Counted from the stretch's first letter, positions 45,340 to 53,788 are shown. The stretch: 64,000 nucleotides of DNA from CAVSRC01 sp963830205 (GCA_963830205.1 CAWHLP010000030.1:5906-69905); one strand, 5' to 3'. Notes: a model not told the origin generated them from the sequence alone. Made by a program: numbers and translations.

Positions 45340-46377
45340 TCATCGCGGCGCCGGGCCGTGGCTGGCCCGGGCCGCGAATTCAGGCTTGATCAGGCGCGAG
45401 GTCACCGACTCCGGGCCCTTGTCGAGCATGTCGGTCACCATGCCGGCGATGGTGGCGGCGCTCTCGCGCGTGTGCTGGTCGAAGGTGGAGAGCGCCGGCT
45501 GGGCGTAGGCGGCGATCGGCAGGTCGTCGAAGCCGATCACCGAGAGCTCGGCCGGCACTTTGATCGCGCTGGCGGCGGCAGCCTTGAGCACCGCGATCGC
45601 CTGGTTGTCGGTCACGCCGAAGATGGCGGTCGGCCGCTCGTCGGATGACAGCAGCGCGCCGGCGGCCGCCTCGGCAGCCGCCCCATCGACCATCGGCACC
45701 GTGCGCACGGCCGCATCGGCAAGGCTCAAGCCCGCTTCGGCCAGCGCCGCCTCCAGCCCGCGCCGCCTGAGATGGGCGAAGGTGAAGGGCTCGTTGATGG
45801 TCAAGAGCCCGAAGCGCCGGTGGCCGAGGCTGATGAGCATGCGCGCGGCGTCGGCGAAGGCGGCCTCGCCGTCCGTGTCGAACCAGGCGAAGTCGTTGCT
45901 GCCGCTGAGCAGGCGCCCGTGGGTGACGAAGGGGAACTGGCGGCCGGTCAGCACATGCACGCGGCTGTCGTCGATCTCGGTGCGGTTGAGGACGATGGCG
46001 TCGGCGCGGTCGCTGTCGACGATGTGGCGCACGATGTCGGCGGGGCTGTTCGGCTCCGTGGCGGTGGCGATGAACAGGTCGCGGCCGCGGGCGGTCAGGC
46101 CCTCGCTCAGGCCGGCGACGAATTCGCCGAGGAAGGAGTCCATCAGGTGGCCGTCGCGCACCGGCAGCACCATGCCGATGAAGTCGGTCCGCCCCGAAAC
46201 CAGCATCCGCCCGACCCGGCTCGGGACATAACCGCGCGCTTCCGCCGCGGCGATCACCCGTGCCCGCGTTGCCGCGCTGACATCCGAATAGCCGGCCAAG
46301 GCCCGCGACACGGTCGTGATCGACACGCCGAGGTCGCTGGCCAGTTCGCGCAGGCGGGTTTGGCGTCTGATGGCCAT
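45340..46377 (-). CDS. LacI-family transcriptional regulator
   Basis: This 345-residue protein has an N-terminal LacI helix-turn-helix (LRELASDLGVSITTVSRALAG) with the hinge helix near residues 50-57, then a periplasmic-binding-protein-like sugar sensor domain. A perfect LacI palindrome lies 30 bp upstream of its start. It sits between the catabolic genes (DhaK to AGE isomerase) and the importer, on the same strand as both, and is well placed to control the importer half and itself. Confidence 0.94.
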   Translation of the reverse strand: MAIRRQTRLRELASDLGVSITTVSRALAGYSDVSAATRARVIAAAEARGYVPSRVGRMLVSGRTDFIGMVLPVRDGHLMDSFLGEFVAGLSEGLTARGRDLFIATATEPNSPADIVRHIVDSDRADAIVLNRTEIDDSRVHVLTGRQFPFVTHGRLLSGSNDFAWFDTDGEAAFADAARMLISLGHRRFGLLTINEPFTFAHLRRRGLEAALAEAGLSLADAAVRTVPMVDGAAAEAAAGALLSSDERPTAIFGVTDNQAIAVLKAAAASAIKVPAELSVIGFDDLPIAAYAQPALSTFDQHTRESAATIAGMVTDMLDKGPESVTSRLIKPEFAARASHGPAPR

Positions 46378-46406
46378 TCCGGCGTCTCCTCCCCAGGAAG
46401 CCGGTT

Positions 46407-46422
46407 TCCAAAACGTTTTGGA
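46407..46422. promoter_or_regulatory. LacI-type operator
   Basis: TCCAAAACGTTTTGGA is a perfect 16-bp palindrome with the CG centre characteristic of LacI-family operators. It is 30 bp upstream of the LacI gene in the gap after the AGE-isomerase gene. It probably controls transcription of lacI and the importer. Confidence 0.85.
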
Positions 46423-46446
46423 TTGAAGCCGAGACGGGTGGCGCTG

Positions 46447-47724
46447 TCAACCGCACCACCCAAAACCGTGGATTTTACAGCCTTGCGCCGGTTGCCAGGC
46501 CGCGCAACGATGACTACCGCTGGTTGGCAGCAGGGGAATCAGGCAGGCCTGGAGGGCGTGGTAGATGTCCGGCCGGCCGAAGAACGGGTTCGTGTTGGGG
46601 ACGAGGGCATCGTCGAGCTGCGGCCGCCAGCTGCCGGTCGTCCGGTCGATCATGTGCGTGGCGCACCAGTCCCAGATGCGGCGATACCATTCCTCGTAGA
46701 AGGCGTCGCCATCGATGGCGTTGAGGAAGGCAGCGGCGCCGATGCCTTCGGTGCACGGCCACCAGTAGCGGTCGCGCACCAGCGGACGCTGGTCGTTGTC
46801 GAGGGTGTAGTAGAACCCGCCGAGCTTGTGGTCCCAGCCGTCGGTCACCGCCCGCTTGAACAGCGAGCGGGACGCCTCGGGCACCCAGTCGAGACGGCGC
46901 CCGCCGAGCTCCCACAGCTGCAAAGCCAGGCGCGCCCATTCCAGCGAATGGCCGGGCGTGGTGCCCGGCGGCCGGAACATGGGGTCGCCGATATAGTCGT
47001 TGTCGACCTTCCAGTCCTCGGTGAAGTGCTCCGGCAGGTGCCAGCCATTGGCGGCCGCCGCCCGGCGGATGATGAGGTCGGCGATGCGCTCGGCCTTGTC
47101 GAGATAGGAGCGGTCGCCGGTCACCTCGAAGGCTTCCATCAGCGATTCGGTCAGGTGCATGTTGCAGTTCTGGCCGCGATAAGTGCTCTTCGGCTGCCAG
47201 TCGCGGGTGAACTCCTCCGCCACCGCCCCGTGGCGTTCCTCCCAGAAGCGCTGGTTGATGACCTCGGTCACGTCGGCGAGCAGCCGGTCGGCATCCGGAT
47301 GGCCGGCAGCCTTGGCGCTCGACGCCGCCAGCAGCACGAAGGCATGGCCATAGGCCTGCTTGCTGTCGTCGGTGGGGCCGTCATGGTCGACCGCCCAGAA
47401 GTAGCCGCCGCTCTTCTGGTCGCGATGGTCGTTCCACAGCGACTCCATGCCGTGGTCGATGATCGCCTCGGCGCCCGGCCGCCCCATCAGGCGGGCGATG
47501 GAATAGCAGTGGACCATGCGGCTCACCGCCTGCACCTGGCGCGAATAGGGCGCCTCCGCCGGGCTCTTGAACGGCCGCCCCTGGTCGTCGAGATCGCGGA
47601 AGCCGCCGGCCGGATCGATGCTCTCGCCTTGGTAGAAATCGATGAGATCGTTGGCGCGGGCAAGCAGCCAGGTGCGATGGCCGGTCAGCGTGACCCATTT
47701 CTGTGCGTTTGCGTTCTGGGGCAT
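46447..47724 (-). CDS. AGE-family sugar isomerase/epimerase (YihS/mannose isomerase-like)
   Basis: This product of about 425 residues belongs to the N-acylglucosamine 2-epimerase superfamily ((alpha/alpha)6 barrel). Motifs include SRMVHCYSIARLMGRP, YGHAFVLLAASSA and WWPCTEGIGAAAFLNA, closer to the YihS/mannose-isomerase and cellobiose-epimerase branch than to GlcNAc epimerases. Such enzymes interconvert mannose and fructose or SQ and sulfofructose, or epimerise disaccharides at C2. I chose ATG 47724; a TTG at 47733 overlapping the kinase stop is possible. The last 15 residues (AAWQPAQGCKIHG...) look unlike the family and could reflect a small 3' change. Confidence 0.85.
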   Translation of the reverse strand: MPQNANAQKWVTLTGHRTWLLARANDLIDFYQGESIDPAGGFRDLDDQGRPFKSPAEAPYSRQVQAVSRMVHCYSIARLMGRPGAEAIIDHGMESLWNDHRDQKSGGYFWAVDHDGPTDDSKQAYGHAFVLLAASSAKAAGHPDADRLLADVTEVINQRFWEERHGAVAEEFTRDWQPKSTYRGQNCNMHLTESLMEAFEVTGDRSYLDKAERIADLIIRRAAAANGWHLPEHFTEDWKVDNDYIGDPMFRPPGTTPGHSLEWARLALQLWELGGRRLDWVPEASRSLFKRAVTDGWDHKLGGFYYTLDNDQRPLVRDRYWWPCTEGIGAAAFLNAIDGDAFYEEWYRRIWDWCATHMIDRTTGSWRPQLDDALVPNTNPFFGRPDIYHALQACLIPLLPTSGSHRCAAWQPAQGCKIHGFGWCG

Positions 47725-47729
47725 GTGTC

Positions 47730-49337
47730 TCAACTCGTGAGGTGCCGGCCGTCCGGCGACGGCCTCGGTTCCGGGGCTACCTGGTCGGTGTTCGCGGGCC
47801 GCGCCGCCTGTTCGGCAATCCGCGTCAATTCAGAGTCGACCGGCCACAGGATCGACTGCATCCGGTCGAAGGCCGATCGTCGCACGTCCTGGTAAAGCCG
47901 GACAAGATTGGCCTCCGGCTCGACCACATGTTCGCGGCGATCGAGCGCGGCGAGCGCCACCTCGAGGTTCGGCCACAGCCCGGCGGCAATGCCGCCGAGC
48001 AGGGCGGCGCCGAGCGCCGTCGCCTCGGAGGCATCGACCACCGTCACCGGCCGCCCGAAGGCGCTCGCCTTGATGGCGACCAGCAGCGGGTTGCGCGAGC
48101 CGCCGCCGATCAGGCGTATCCGTTCGGGCGCCGGAATCCCGCTCAGGCCGGCAATGGCATCGACGATGAAGGCCGTGCGCATGGCAAGCCCCTCGAGCAC
48201 CGCGCGATAAAGCGTTCCGCGCGTGGCATTGGTGGTCAGCCCGATGAAGGCGCCGCGCACCGGATGCTCGGGGTCGGACGAGGTGGCGCCGACCATGTGC
48301 GGCACGAACAGGATGCCCTCGCTGCCGGGCGGGACCGCCCGCCCCTCCCCGATCAGCGTCTCGTGCGGCGGCTGGCCGATGAGGCCGCGGAACCACTCGA
48401 TGGCGCTGCCGGTATAGGCAACGCTGGCGCCGAGGTAATAGAGCGCGTGATGCGTCGCGAAGGCGCCCTGGAACAGGTTCACCTTGGGCAGCTTCGGATC
48501 GAACGAGGGCCGCGCCGCGGCCAGGATCAGGGCTTCGGCGGTGCCGATGCTGTTGATGATGGTCCCCTGCTGCGCCAGGCCGACGGCGATGCCGCCGCAG
48601 ATGTGATCGTGGGCGCCGACGCCGACCACCGGCGTGCCGGCGATGCCGGTTTCGGCCAGGATGTCGGCGCGGACCGGCCCCAGCGCCGTGCCGCTGGCGG
48701 TGAGCGGCGGCAACGCCGTGCTGTCGAAGCCGGCCTGGGCCAGCAGCTCGTCAGACCAGCGCCGCTTGGCGAGATCGAGATAGAGCGTGCGCGAGGCGAG
48801 CGTGAAGTCGGTCGCCGCCACGCCCGACAGGCGGAAGGCGATCCAGTCGGCGATCATCAGGATCTTGTGCGTGCGCCGCACCGCCTCCGGCCAGTGCGCG
48901 CGCATCCACATCAGCTTGTTGAGCGTGAAGATGTGGTCGAGCTGCAAGCCGGTGATCGCGAATATCCGCTCGACCCCGACGCTCCGGCGCAGTTCCTCGG
49001 CCTCTCCTTCGGTGCGCGTATCGTGCCAGACGATCGACGGCGCCAGCGCCTTGCCCGCCGCGTCGATAAGCACGCAGCTCTCGCCGATGCTGGCGACGGC
49101 AATGCCGGCGACCGGCTTTCCGGCGAGCGTGCCGGCGACCTCGCCGAGGCACGCACGCACCGCGTCGAACAGCGCCTCCGGGTCGTATTCGCAACGATCC
49201 GGAGCGATGTGCATCTCCGGCGTCGGCCGGCGCGCCTGCGCCACCTGGTTGCCGCGCGCATCGAAGGCAAGCGCCCGCACCGACTGGGTGCCGACGTCGA
49301 TGCCGATCAGGATGGGCGGTTCGGAGCCGTCGGACAT
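47730..49337 (-). CDS. FGGY-family carbohydrate kinase
   Basis: This 535-residue FGGY kinase starts LIGIDVGTQSVRALAFDARG, has the substrate-side VWHDTRTEGEAEELR and the catalytic-region VGAHDHICGGIAVG, and ends with the nucleotide-binding RIRLIGGGSRNPLLVAIKA and SEATALGAALLGGIAAGL. It is intact, unlike the kinase at 2361-3849. Family members phosphorylate ketoses or polyols (ribulose, xylulose, fuculose, glycerol). Between an isomerase and an aldolase gene, the simplest role is ketose to ketose phosphate. Confidence 0.9.
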   Translation of the reverse strand: MSDGSEPPILIGIDVGTQSVRALAFDARGNQVAQARRPTPEMHIAPDRCEYDPEALFDAVRACLGEVAGTLAGKPVAGIAVASIGESCVLIDAAGKALAPSIVWHDTRTEGEAEELRRSVGVERIFAITGLQLDHIFTLNKLMWMRAHWPEAVRRTHKILMIADWIAFRLSGVAATDFTLASRTLYLDLAKRRWSDELLAQAGFDSTALPPLTASGTALGPVRADILAETGIAGTPVVGVGAHDHICGGIAVGLAQQGTIINSIGTAEALILAAARPSFDPKLPKVNLFQGAFATHHALYYLGASVAYTGSAIEWFRGLIGQPPHETLIGEGRAVPPGSEGILFVPHMVGATSSDPEHPVRGAFIGLTTNATRGTLYRAVLEGLAMRTAFIVDAIAGLSGIPAPERIRLIGGGSRNPLLVAIKASAFGRPVTVVDASEATALGAALLGGIAAGLWPNLEVALAALDRREHVVEPEANLVRLYQDVRRSAFDRMQSILWPVDSELTRIAEQAARPANTDQVAPEPRPSPDGRHLTS

Positions 49338-49402
49338 CGGCCGTCACACCCCGCCTGGGCCGGGGCAAGCGCCATCGGGCGGAGACATCGCACGACCTTC
49401 CG

Positions 49403-50389
49403 TCAGGCCTTCAGCACCGCATCGGTGATCAGGATGTCCTCGCCCAGCGGACGATCGGGCGTGACCTTCTTCTTGGCCAGCGCGTCGTGATAGGCGCGCA
49501 CCGCCTCCTCTGCCTTGACCTTGCCCTCGACCACCGCCCGCATCAGGCGGACGAGTTCGAGCGGCTCCTCGGCAAGGTTGATCTTGCGGCCGAAGAGGGC
49601 GACCCGCGCGCCGTATTTCGCCGCCTTGGCGACCAGCTCGAAGGTGTCGCGCGTCGTGCCCTTGGCGCCGCCCAGCACGCCCGGGATGAGACGGCCGGGA
49701 TCGTAGGAGGCGAGTTCCTCCATGGCACGCGGGCCGTTGTACTGCTGCTTGAGGAAAAGCGGGAAATCCGCGCTCATCACCCCGGCGAGCACGCGCACGA
49801 TGTTGTCGTTGATGAAGTGACCGAGGTCGGCGCCGTCCTTGAGGTGGATGTCGAAGGCCGGGTTGAACACTTCGAGGAAGTGCCGCATGCCATGCTCGGC
49901 CGCCTCGACGCGGAAGTCCGAATAGGCCTCGGCATTGAGTGCGTCGATGTCGACTTCGTTGGAGAAGGTGATCGAATAGAGGCCAAGGTCGACATGTTTG
50001 CGCGCCTGGTCGATGCGCGCCGTGCGGTGATAGCGCGACTGCTCCTCGGTGTAGCGGCCACCGCGCGCCGACCAGATGTCGGTGGTATCGTTGAGGCGGA
50101 TGGCCGGGGTCACCGGGCTGTCCTTGAACAGCCCCTCCTCCGACAGCAATTCGCCGGTGGAGGCCGACATCAGCATGATGTCGACCAGCCCCGAGCGGGT
50201 CATCGCGCGCATCCTCTCCAGATAGACCGCGCGCGTGGCGAGGTGGCCGGGCCTGGCGCGGTCCGGTCCGGGGGCGGCCGTGCCGAAGCCGATATCGGCA
50301 TCCTTGGCGTCGGCGATGATGAAATCGGTGGGGGCGTAGCTGCCGTCGCGAATGCGGGCGAGTTTGGTGTCGAGGCTTTTGTTGTTCAT
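49403..50389 (-). CDS. LacD/DeoC-type class I aldolase-like protein
   Basis: The 328-residue TIM-barrel-like protein has a C-terminal region VLGGAKGTTRDTFELVAKAA followed by YGARVALFGRKINLAEEP, which strongly resembles the phosphate-binding end of DeoC/LacD/FbaB class I aldolases. Upstream segments such as DIMLMSASTGELLSEEG and HVDLGLYSITFSNEVD would form earlier strands. I could not identify the Schiff-base Lys with certainty (the GGAK lysine is a candidate). Beside the DhaK and DhaL genes, the simplest role is cleavage of a ketose phosphate to DHAP and an aldehyde. It may be a new branch of the family. Confidence 0.65.
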   Translation of the reverse strand: MNNKSLDTKLARIRDGSYAPTDFIIADAKDADIGFGTAAPGPDRARPGHLATRAVYLERMRAMTRSGLVDIMLMSASTGELLSEEGLFKDSPVTPAIRLNDTTDIWSARGGRYTEEQSRYHRTARIDQARKHVDLGLYSITFSNEVDIDALNAEAYSDFRVEAAEHGMRHFLEVFNPAFDIHLKDGADLGHFINDNIVRVLAGVMSADFPLFLKQQYNGPRAMEELASYDPGRLIPGVLGGAKGTTRDTFELVAKAAKYGARVALFGRKINLAEEPLELVRLMRAVVEGKVKAEEAVRAYHDALAKKKVTPDRPLGEDILITDAVLKA

Positions 50390-50502
50390 GGTTGGGAGGG
50401 TCCTGATGTCGCCACGGTGGCGCGAATGTGCTGCGGTGGGCGCATGCCTATCGTTCAGACGGAATGGTCCGACATGTCAATGTGTCCCAGTGCCCTCCGG
50501 CC

Positions 50503-51114
50503 TCACGCTTTCTGGTTGAGTCCCTCGAGCAGCCGGCAGATTGCCAGCATGCCGGGATCGTCGATGCCGCGGCTCTTGTCGCCGAACATGCGGGCGCGGC
50601 CGAGCTGGTTCGGCTGGTCGCGGAACTGGTCGAGCGCTTGCGTGGCGGCGCCCTTCGCCGCGGCCAGGATCGCCGCCGGCTCGGCGAGGCCCGCCGTCGC
50701 CTTGGCGATCGCATCGAAGCTGTCGAGCACGCTCTTGGCGCCGAGCGCCCCGTGGCCGCGGCTGAGCATGGCGTCGCGGGCGGCGGCGACGATCGGGGAG
50801 ACCTCCGACCACTCGGCCTCGGTGCGCCCCTTGGTTGCCTTGGCGGCGCTCATCAGCGCGGTCGCCACCAGCGTGCCGAACGAGGACGACGACACCCGCT
50901 GGAACGCCTTGGAGCAGCCGAGGAACGCCTGGCCGAGATCGTCAGGCAGGGAGGCCGCCTCCTCGGCGATGGCGGCAAAGCCGTTGGCGACCGTGATGCC
51001 GAGATCGCCGTCGCCGAGCTTGCCATCCTGCGCGTTCAGTTCATCGCGCGCCGCGACCGCCGCCTTGCCGGCGGCGCCGGCAGCGGCCTTGAGATCGGCT
51101 GTGGTGAAACCCAT
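50503..51114 (-). CDS. dhaL: dihydroxyacetone kinase subunit DhaL-like
   Basis: This 203-residue all-helical DhaL domain has the nucleotide/Mg site LNAQDGKLGDGDLGITV (Asp30, Asp35, Asp37). It follows dhaK by 11 bp. In PTS-linked systems DhaL-ADP is rephosphorylated by DhaM, but no dhaM is present here, so this pair may use ATP directly. It probably phosphorylates a triose (dihydroxyacetone or glyceraldehyde) or tetrulose released by the aldolase. ATG 51114 is the family start. Confidence 0.9.
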   Translation of the reverse strand: MGFTTADLKAAAGAAGKAAVAARDELNAQDGKLGDGDLGITVANGFAAIAEEAASLPDDLGQAFLGCSKAFQRVSSSSFGTLVATALMSAAKATKGRTEAEWSEVSPIVAAARDAMLSRGHGALGAKSVLDSFDAIAKATAGLAEPAAILAAAKGAATQALDQFRDQPNQLGRARMFGDKSRGIDDPGMLAICRLLEGLNQKA

Positions 51115-51125
51115 GGCGGCCCCGG

Positions 51126-52124
51126 TCAGTTCACCGTCCAGAAGGCGCAGTGGCATGGCGCCTTGAGCAGGCGCTCGAGTTCGCCGTCGAGCCGGCAGAC
51201 GGTGATCGAGGCACCCGACATCTCCATCGATGTGGCGTAGCGGCCGACCAGCGGCATGACGATCGTCACGCCGCGATCGGCGAAGCGCTGCGCCGCCCGC
51301 CGGTACATGATGTAGAGCTCTTCGAGCGGCGTCGCGCCCAGCGAATTGACCAGGATGGACCAGCGGTCGCCTTGCGCTGGCGCAAGGTCGGCGAAGATGC
51401 GGTCGATCATCTCGTCGGTGATCGCGTCGGCCGGGCGCAGGTGGTCGCGCCAGATGCCCGGCTCGCCGTGGATGCCCATGCCCATTTCCATTTCGTCCTC
51501 GGCGATCTCGAAGGTCGGCCGGCCGGCCTCCGGCACGGTGCAGGGGGTGAGCGCCATGCCGATCGAGCGGCACGAATCGGCCGCCTTCTGCGCGATCGCC
51601 GTGACCGCATCAAGGTCGGCCATCTCCTCGGCGAGCGCGCCGGCGATCTTGAAGGCGTAGATCATGCCGGCGACGCCGCGGCGCTTGTCGGCCTCGTCCG
51701 GCGGCGCCGAGGCGATGTCGTCGGCAAGCCGCACGGTCGTCGAGCGGATGTCGTCCTCCATCTCGACCATTTCGCCGGCCATGTCGAAGTTCATGGCGTC
51801 GCCGCCATAGTTGCCGTAGAGGCGCAGGATCCCGGCGCCGCCATGGGCGTGGCGCATGGCCGCCGCCATCTGCTCGGCCGAGGGCGAGGCAAAGACGTTG
51901 CCGATGGTGCAGGCGTCGATGAGGCCCTTGCCGACATAGCCGGTGAACACCGGCAGGTGCCCGGAGCCGCCGCCGCTGACGATGCCGACCTTGCCGGCGA
52001 TGGCCCCGCCCGCCCGCGCGATCACGCGCGGTTCCGGACGGGCATAGACCTCGGGATGGGCCGCGATAAGGCCTTCGAGCATCTCGTCGACGTAGCCCGC
52101 CGGCGCATTCAGGATCTTCTTCAC
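51126..52124 (-). CDS. dhaK: dihydroxyacetone kinase subunit DhaK-like
   Basis: The product is 332 residues. GIVSGGGSGHLPVFTGYVG near residues 47-65 is the hallmark of DhaK, and MGMGIHGEPGI places the substrate-binding His (which forms a covalent hemiaminal with the ketone) at about His219. I chose GTG 52124 because it starts exactly at the family N-terminus (KKILNAP) after a GAGAGG ribosome binding site; the longer open frame has no support. It is the first gene of the long minus-strand cluster. Confidence 0.93.
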   Translation of the reverse strand: MKKILNAPAGYVDEMLEGLIAAHPEVYARPEPRVIARAGGAIAGKVGIVSGGGSGHLPVFTGYVGKGLIDACTIGNVFASPSAEQMAAAMRHAHGGAGILRLYGNYGGDAMNFDMAGEMVEMEDDIRSTTVRLADDIASAPPDEADKRRGVAGMIYAFKIAGALAEEMADLDAVTAIAQKAADSCRSIGMALTPCTVPEAGRPTFEIAEDEMEMGMGIHGEPGIWRDHLRPADAITDEMIDRIFADLAPAQGDRWSILVNSLGATPLEELYIMYRRAAQRFADRGVTIVMPLVGRYATSMEMSGASITVCRLDGELERLLKAPCHCAFWTVN

Positions 52125-52431
52125 GTCGGCCGCCCTCTCATAGTCGCCGACACCGTCCTGCCGAGGGTGTCTTTTGCCGCAAATGCTATCGCAGTGGGTA
52201 CGGCGCCGCCATCCTCTCCTTGTCACATGCCGCCTTCGCGGCGGCCATCGCGAGCGCCGCTGAGCGCGCCGAAGAACGCCGCGCCCGGGGCGGGCGTCAC
52301 GCTCCGCGTTCCCTCCAATTGTGCGTCTGGCCCTCTGTTTGGAGTTATACTAAACTGAATATGTCGGCCGCGGGGAGGAACGCGGTCAGGCTGCTTTGGC
52401 GCTGCTCGGGGACAGGGAGGCAGGACGCGCC
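52125..52431. promoter_or_regulatory. divergent promoter region between dhaK and the ECF sigma gene
   Basis: The gap holds GACACC/GGTGTC arms at 52149-52154 and 52166-52171 followed by TTTT, a small hairpin that could block rightward transcription. Nearer the sigma gene is an AT-rich stretch at about 52340-52365 with TTATACTAAACTGAAT, the likely sigma-gene promoter. I see no LacI-type palindrome near dhaK. Confidence 0.4.
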
Positions 52432-52950
52432 TTGCGTGAGTGGATCGAGCCCCATCTCAACCGCCTTTACGGGTTCGCCTTTGCGCTGACCCAGGATCGC
52501 GACGTCTCGAGCGATCTGGTGCAGGAATGCGTGGTGCGGGCGCTCGCCGCCAAGCAGCGGCCGACCGACGAGCCGGCGCGGCGCGCCTGGCTCTACCGCA
52601 TCCTGCGCAACGCCTTCATCGACAACTATCGCAAGTCCGGCCGCGAGGTCGGGCTCGACCCGACCATTGACACCCATGCCGACGACGCCGAATGCGGCTG
52701 GCGCGGCGATCGGCGCATCATCGACGTTGTGACCGTGCGCATTGCCGTCGCCCGGTTGACGGCGGCGCAGCGCGAGATTATCGCCCTCATCGATTTCGTC
52801 GGCCTCTCCTATGGCGAGGCCGCCAGCGTCCTCGGCGTGGCGGAAGGAACGATCATGAGCCGCCTCGCCCGCGCCCGCAAAGCCCTTCTCGCAGTGATGC
52901 AGAGGGAGAACGTAACCCCGCTTGCCCGTGCCCGCGGGCAGAGACGATGA
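52432..52950 (+). CDS. ECF sigma factor, sulfite dehydrogenase locus
   Basis: The product is about 172 residues with sigma region 2 (LYGFAFALTQDRDVSSDLVQECVVRAL split over helices, RRAWLYRILRNAFIDNYRK) and region 4 (RLTAAQREIIALIDFVGLSYGEAA, IMSRLARARKAL). The anti-sigma gene follows with ATGA overlap. I chose TTG 52432 because AGGA precedes it by six bases; TTG 52396 upstream is in frame but poorly placed. The gene order sigma, anti-sigma, molybdenum sulfite dehydrogenase, cytochrome c parallels the Sinorhizobium meliloti sorT locus (RpoE4-type), so sulfite or organosulfonate stress is the likely signal. Confidence 0.88.
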   Translation: MREWIEPHLNRLYGFAFALTQDRDVSSDLVQECVVRALAAKQRPTDEPARRAWLYRILRNAFIDNYRKSGREVGLDPTIDTHADDAECGWRGDRRIIDVVTVRIAVARLTAAQREIIALIDFVGLSYGEAASVLGVAEGTIMSRLARARKALLAVMQRENVTPLARARGQRR

Positions 52951-53747
52951 CCATGCGCATGCCTGACTGGACGACCCTCAACGCCTATGTCGACGGCGAG
53001 CTCGACCCCGCCGCTGCGGCTGCCGTGGCCGATGCGGCCGGCGCCGATGCCGGCGTCGCCGGGCAGATCGCCCTGCTCTATCAGTTGAAGGGGGTCACCC
53101 ACGCCGCCGCTCCCGAGGCGCCGGCCGGCCTCGCCGACCGCCTGCCCAAGCCGCGGCGCATCTGGCCGGCGGCCATGGCGGCGTGCATCGCCGCCGCCAT
53201 GCTCATCGGCGCCGCCCTGTGGGTGGCGGCGGCAACCATGCAGTCGCCGGTGCTGCCCTCCGAGCTTCTCGCCACCGCGCGCAGCCTGCACGGAGAATGG
53301 CTGAGCGCCGATGCGCGTGGACAGGCGGACGCCCCGCCGGCCGTGCTGCTGGCGGCGCTGACCAGGTTCGGCCAGGTGCCGGTGGTCCCCGACCTGGAGA
53401 GCACCGAGCTTGCCATCGGCCTGGTCACCATCGCCGACGGGCCCGATGGACGCCTCCTCCAGGTCGGCTATCGCGGCAACCACGGCTGCCATCTCAGCAT
53501 GTTCGTCTTCGCCGACAGCCGCATGCCGAAGAGCCGCGTCAGCGTCGTCGCCGGCAAGGAGCGCGCCTATGGCTGGCGCGTCGGCGATCTCGGCTACCTG
53601 CTGTTCGCCGTCGGCATGGACCAGAACCGCCTGGCGCTGATCGCCGACAAGGTCGAGGAGGCCACCCGTGCCCGCGCCCCGCTCGACGCCGCCGCGCGGC
53701 AGCAATTGGCCGCCAACAAGCGCATCAGCGCCACCTGCCACGCATAA
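52947..53747 (+). CDS. membrane anti-sigma factor
   Basis: The 266-residue product has an N-terminal cytoplasmic anti-sigma domain (LNAYVDGELDPAAAAAVADA), one transmembrane helix near residues 75-95 (WPAAMAACIAAAMLIGAALW), and a periplasmic domain of about 170 residues. The start overlaps the sigma stop (ATGA). Anti-sigma proteins of this type bind the ECF factor until an envelope signal releases it. No zinc-binding HxxxCxxC is seen, so it is not of the ZAS class. Confidence 0.85.
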   Translation: MTMRMPDWTTLNAYVDGELDPAAAAAVADAAGADAGVAGQIALLYQLKGVTHAAAPEAPAGLADRLPKPRRIWPAAMAACIAAAMLIGAALWVAAATMQSPVLPSELLATARSLHGEWLSADARGQADAPPAVLLAALTRFGQVPVVPDLESTELAIGLVTIADGPDGRLLQVGYRGNHGCHLSMFVFADSRMPKSRVSVVAGKERAYGWRVGDLGYLLFAVGMDQNRLALIADKVEEATRARAPLDAAARQQLAANKRISATCHA

Positions 53748-53761
53748 AGTTTGCCGGCTGA

Positions 53762-53788
53762 GGGAATAATCCCGCCCTCCCATCCGTT
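53762..53788 (+). promoter_or_regulatory. candidate ECF-sigma promoter of the sulfite dehydrogenase operon
   Basis: GGGAATAA at 53762-53769 and CGTT at 53785-53788, separated by 15 bases, have the shape of an ECF -35/-10 pair (GGAA-type -35, CGT-type -10). They lie 85 bp before the sulfite dehydrogenase ATG, in the 125-bp gap after the anti-sigma gene. Confidence 0.5.

Noticed and set aside
47703..49490. 595-residue plus-strand frame opposite the intact FGGY kinase
   Set aside because: Antisense shadow; the kinase motifs are unambiguous on the minus strand.
46447..52124. sulfoquinovose degradation (sulfo-EMP) cluster
   Set aside because: The AGE isomerase and aldolase resemble YihS and YihT in general type, but no sulfoquinovosidase, PfkB-type sulfofructose kinase or sulfolactaldehyde reductase is present, and the FGGY kinase and DhaKL do not fit.
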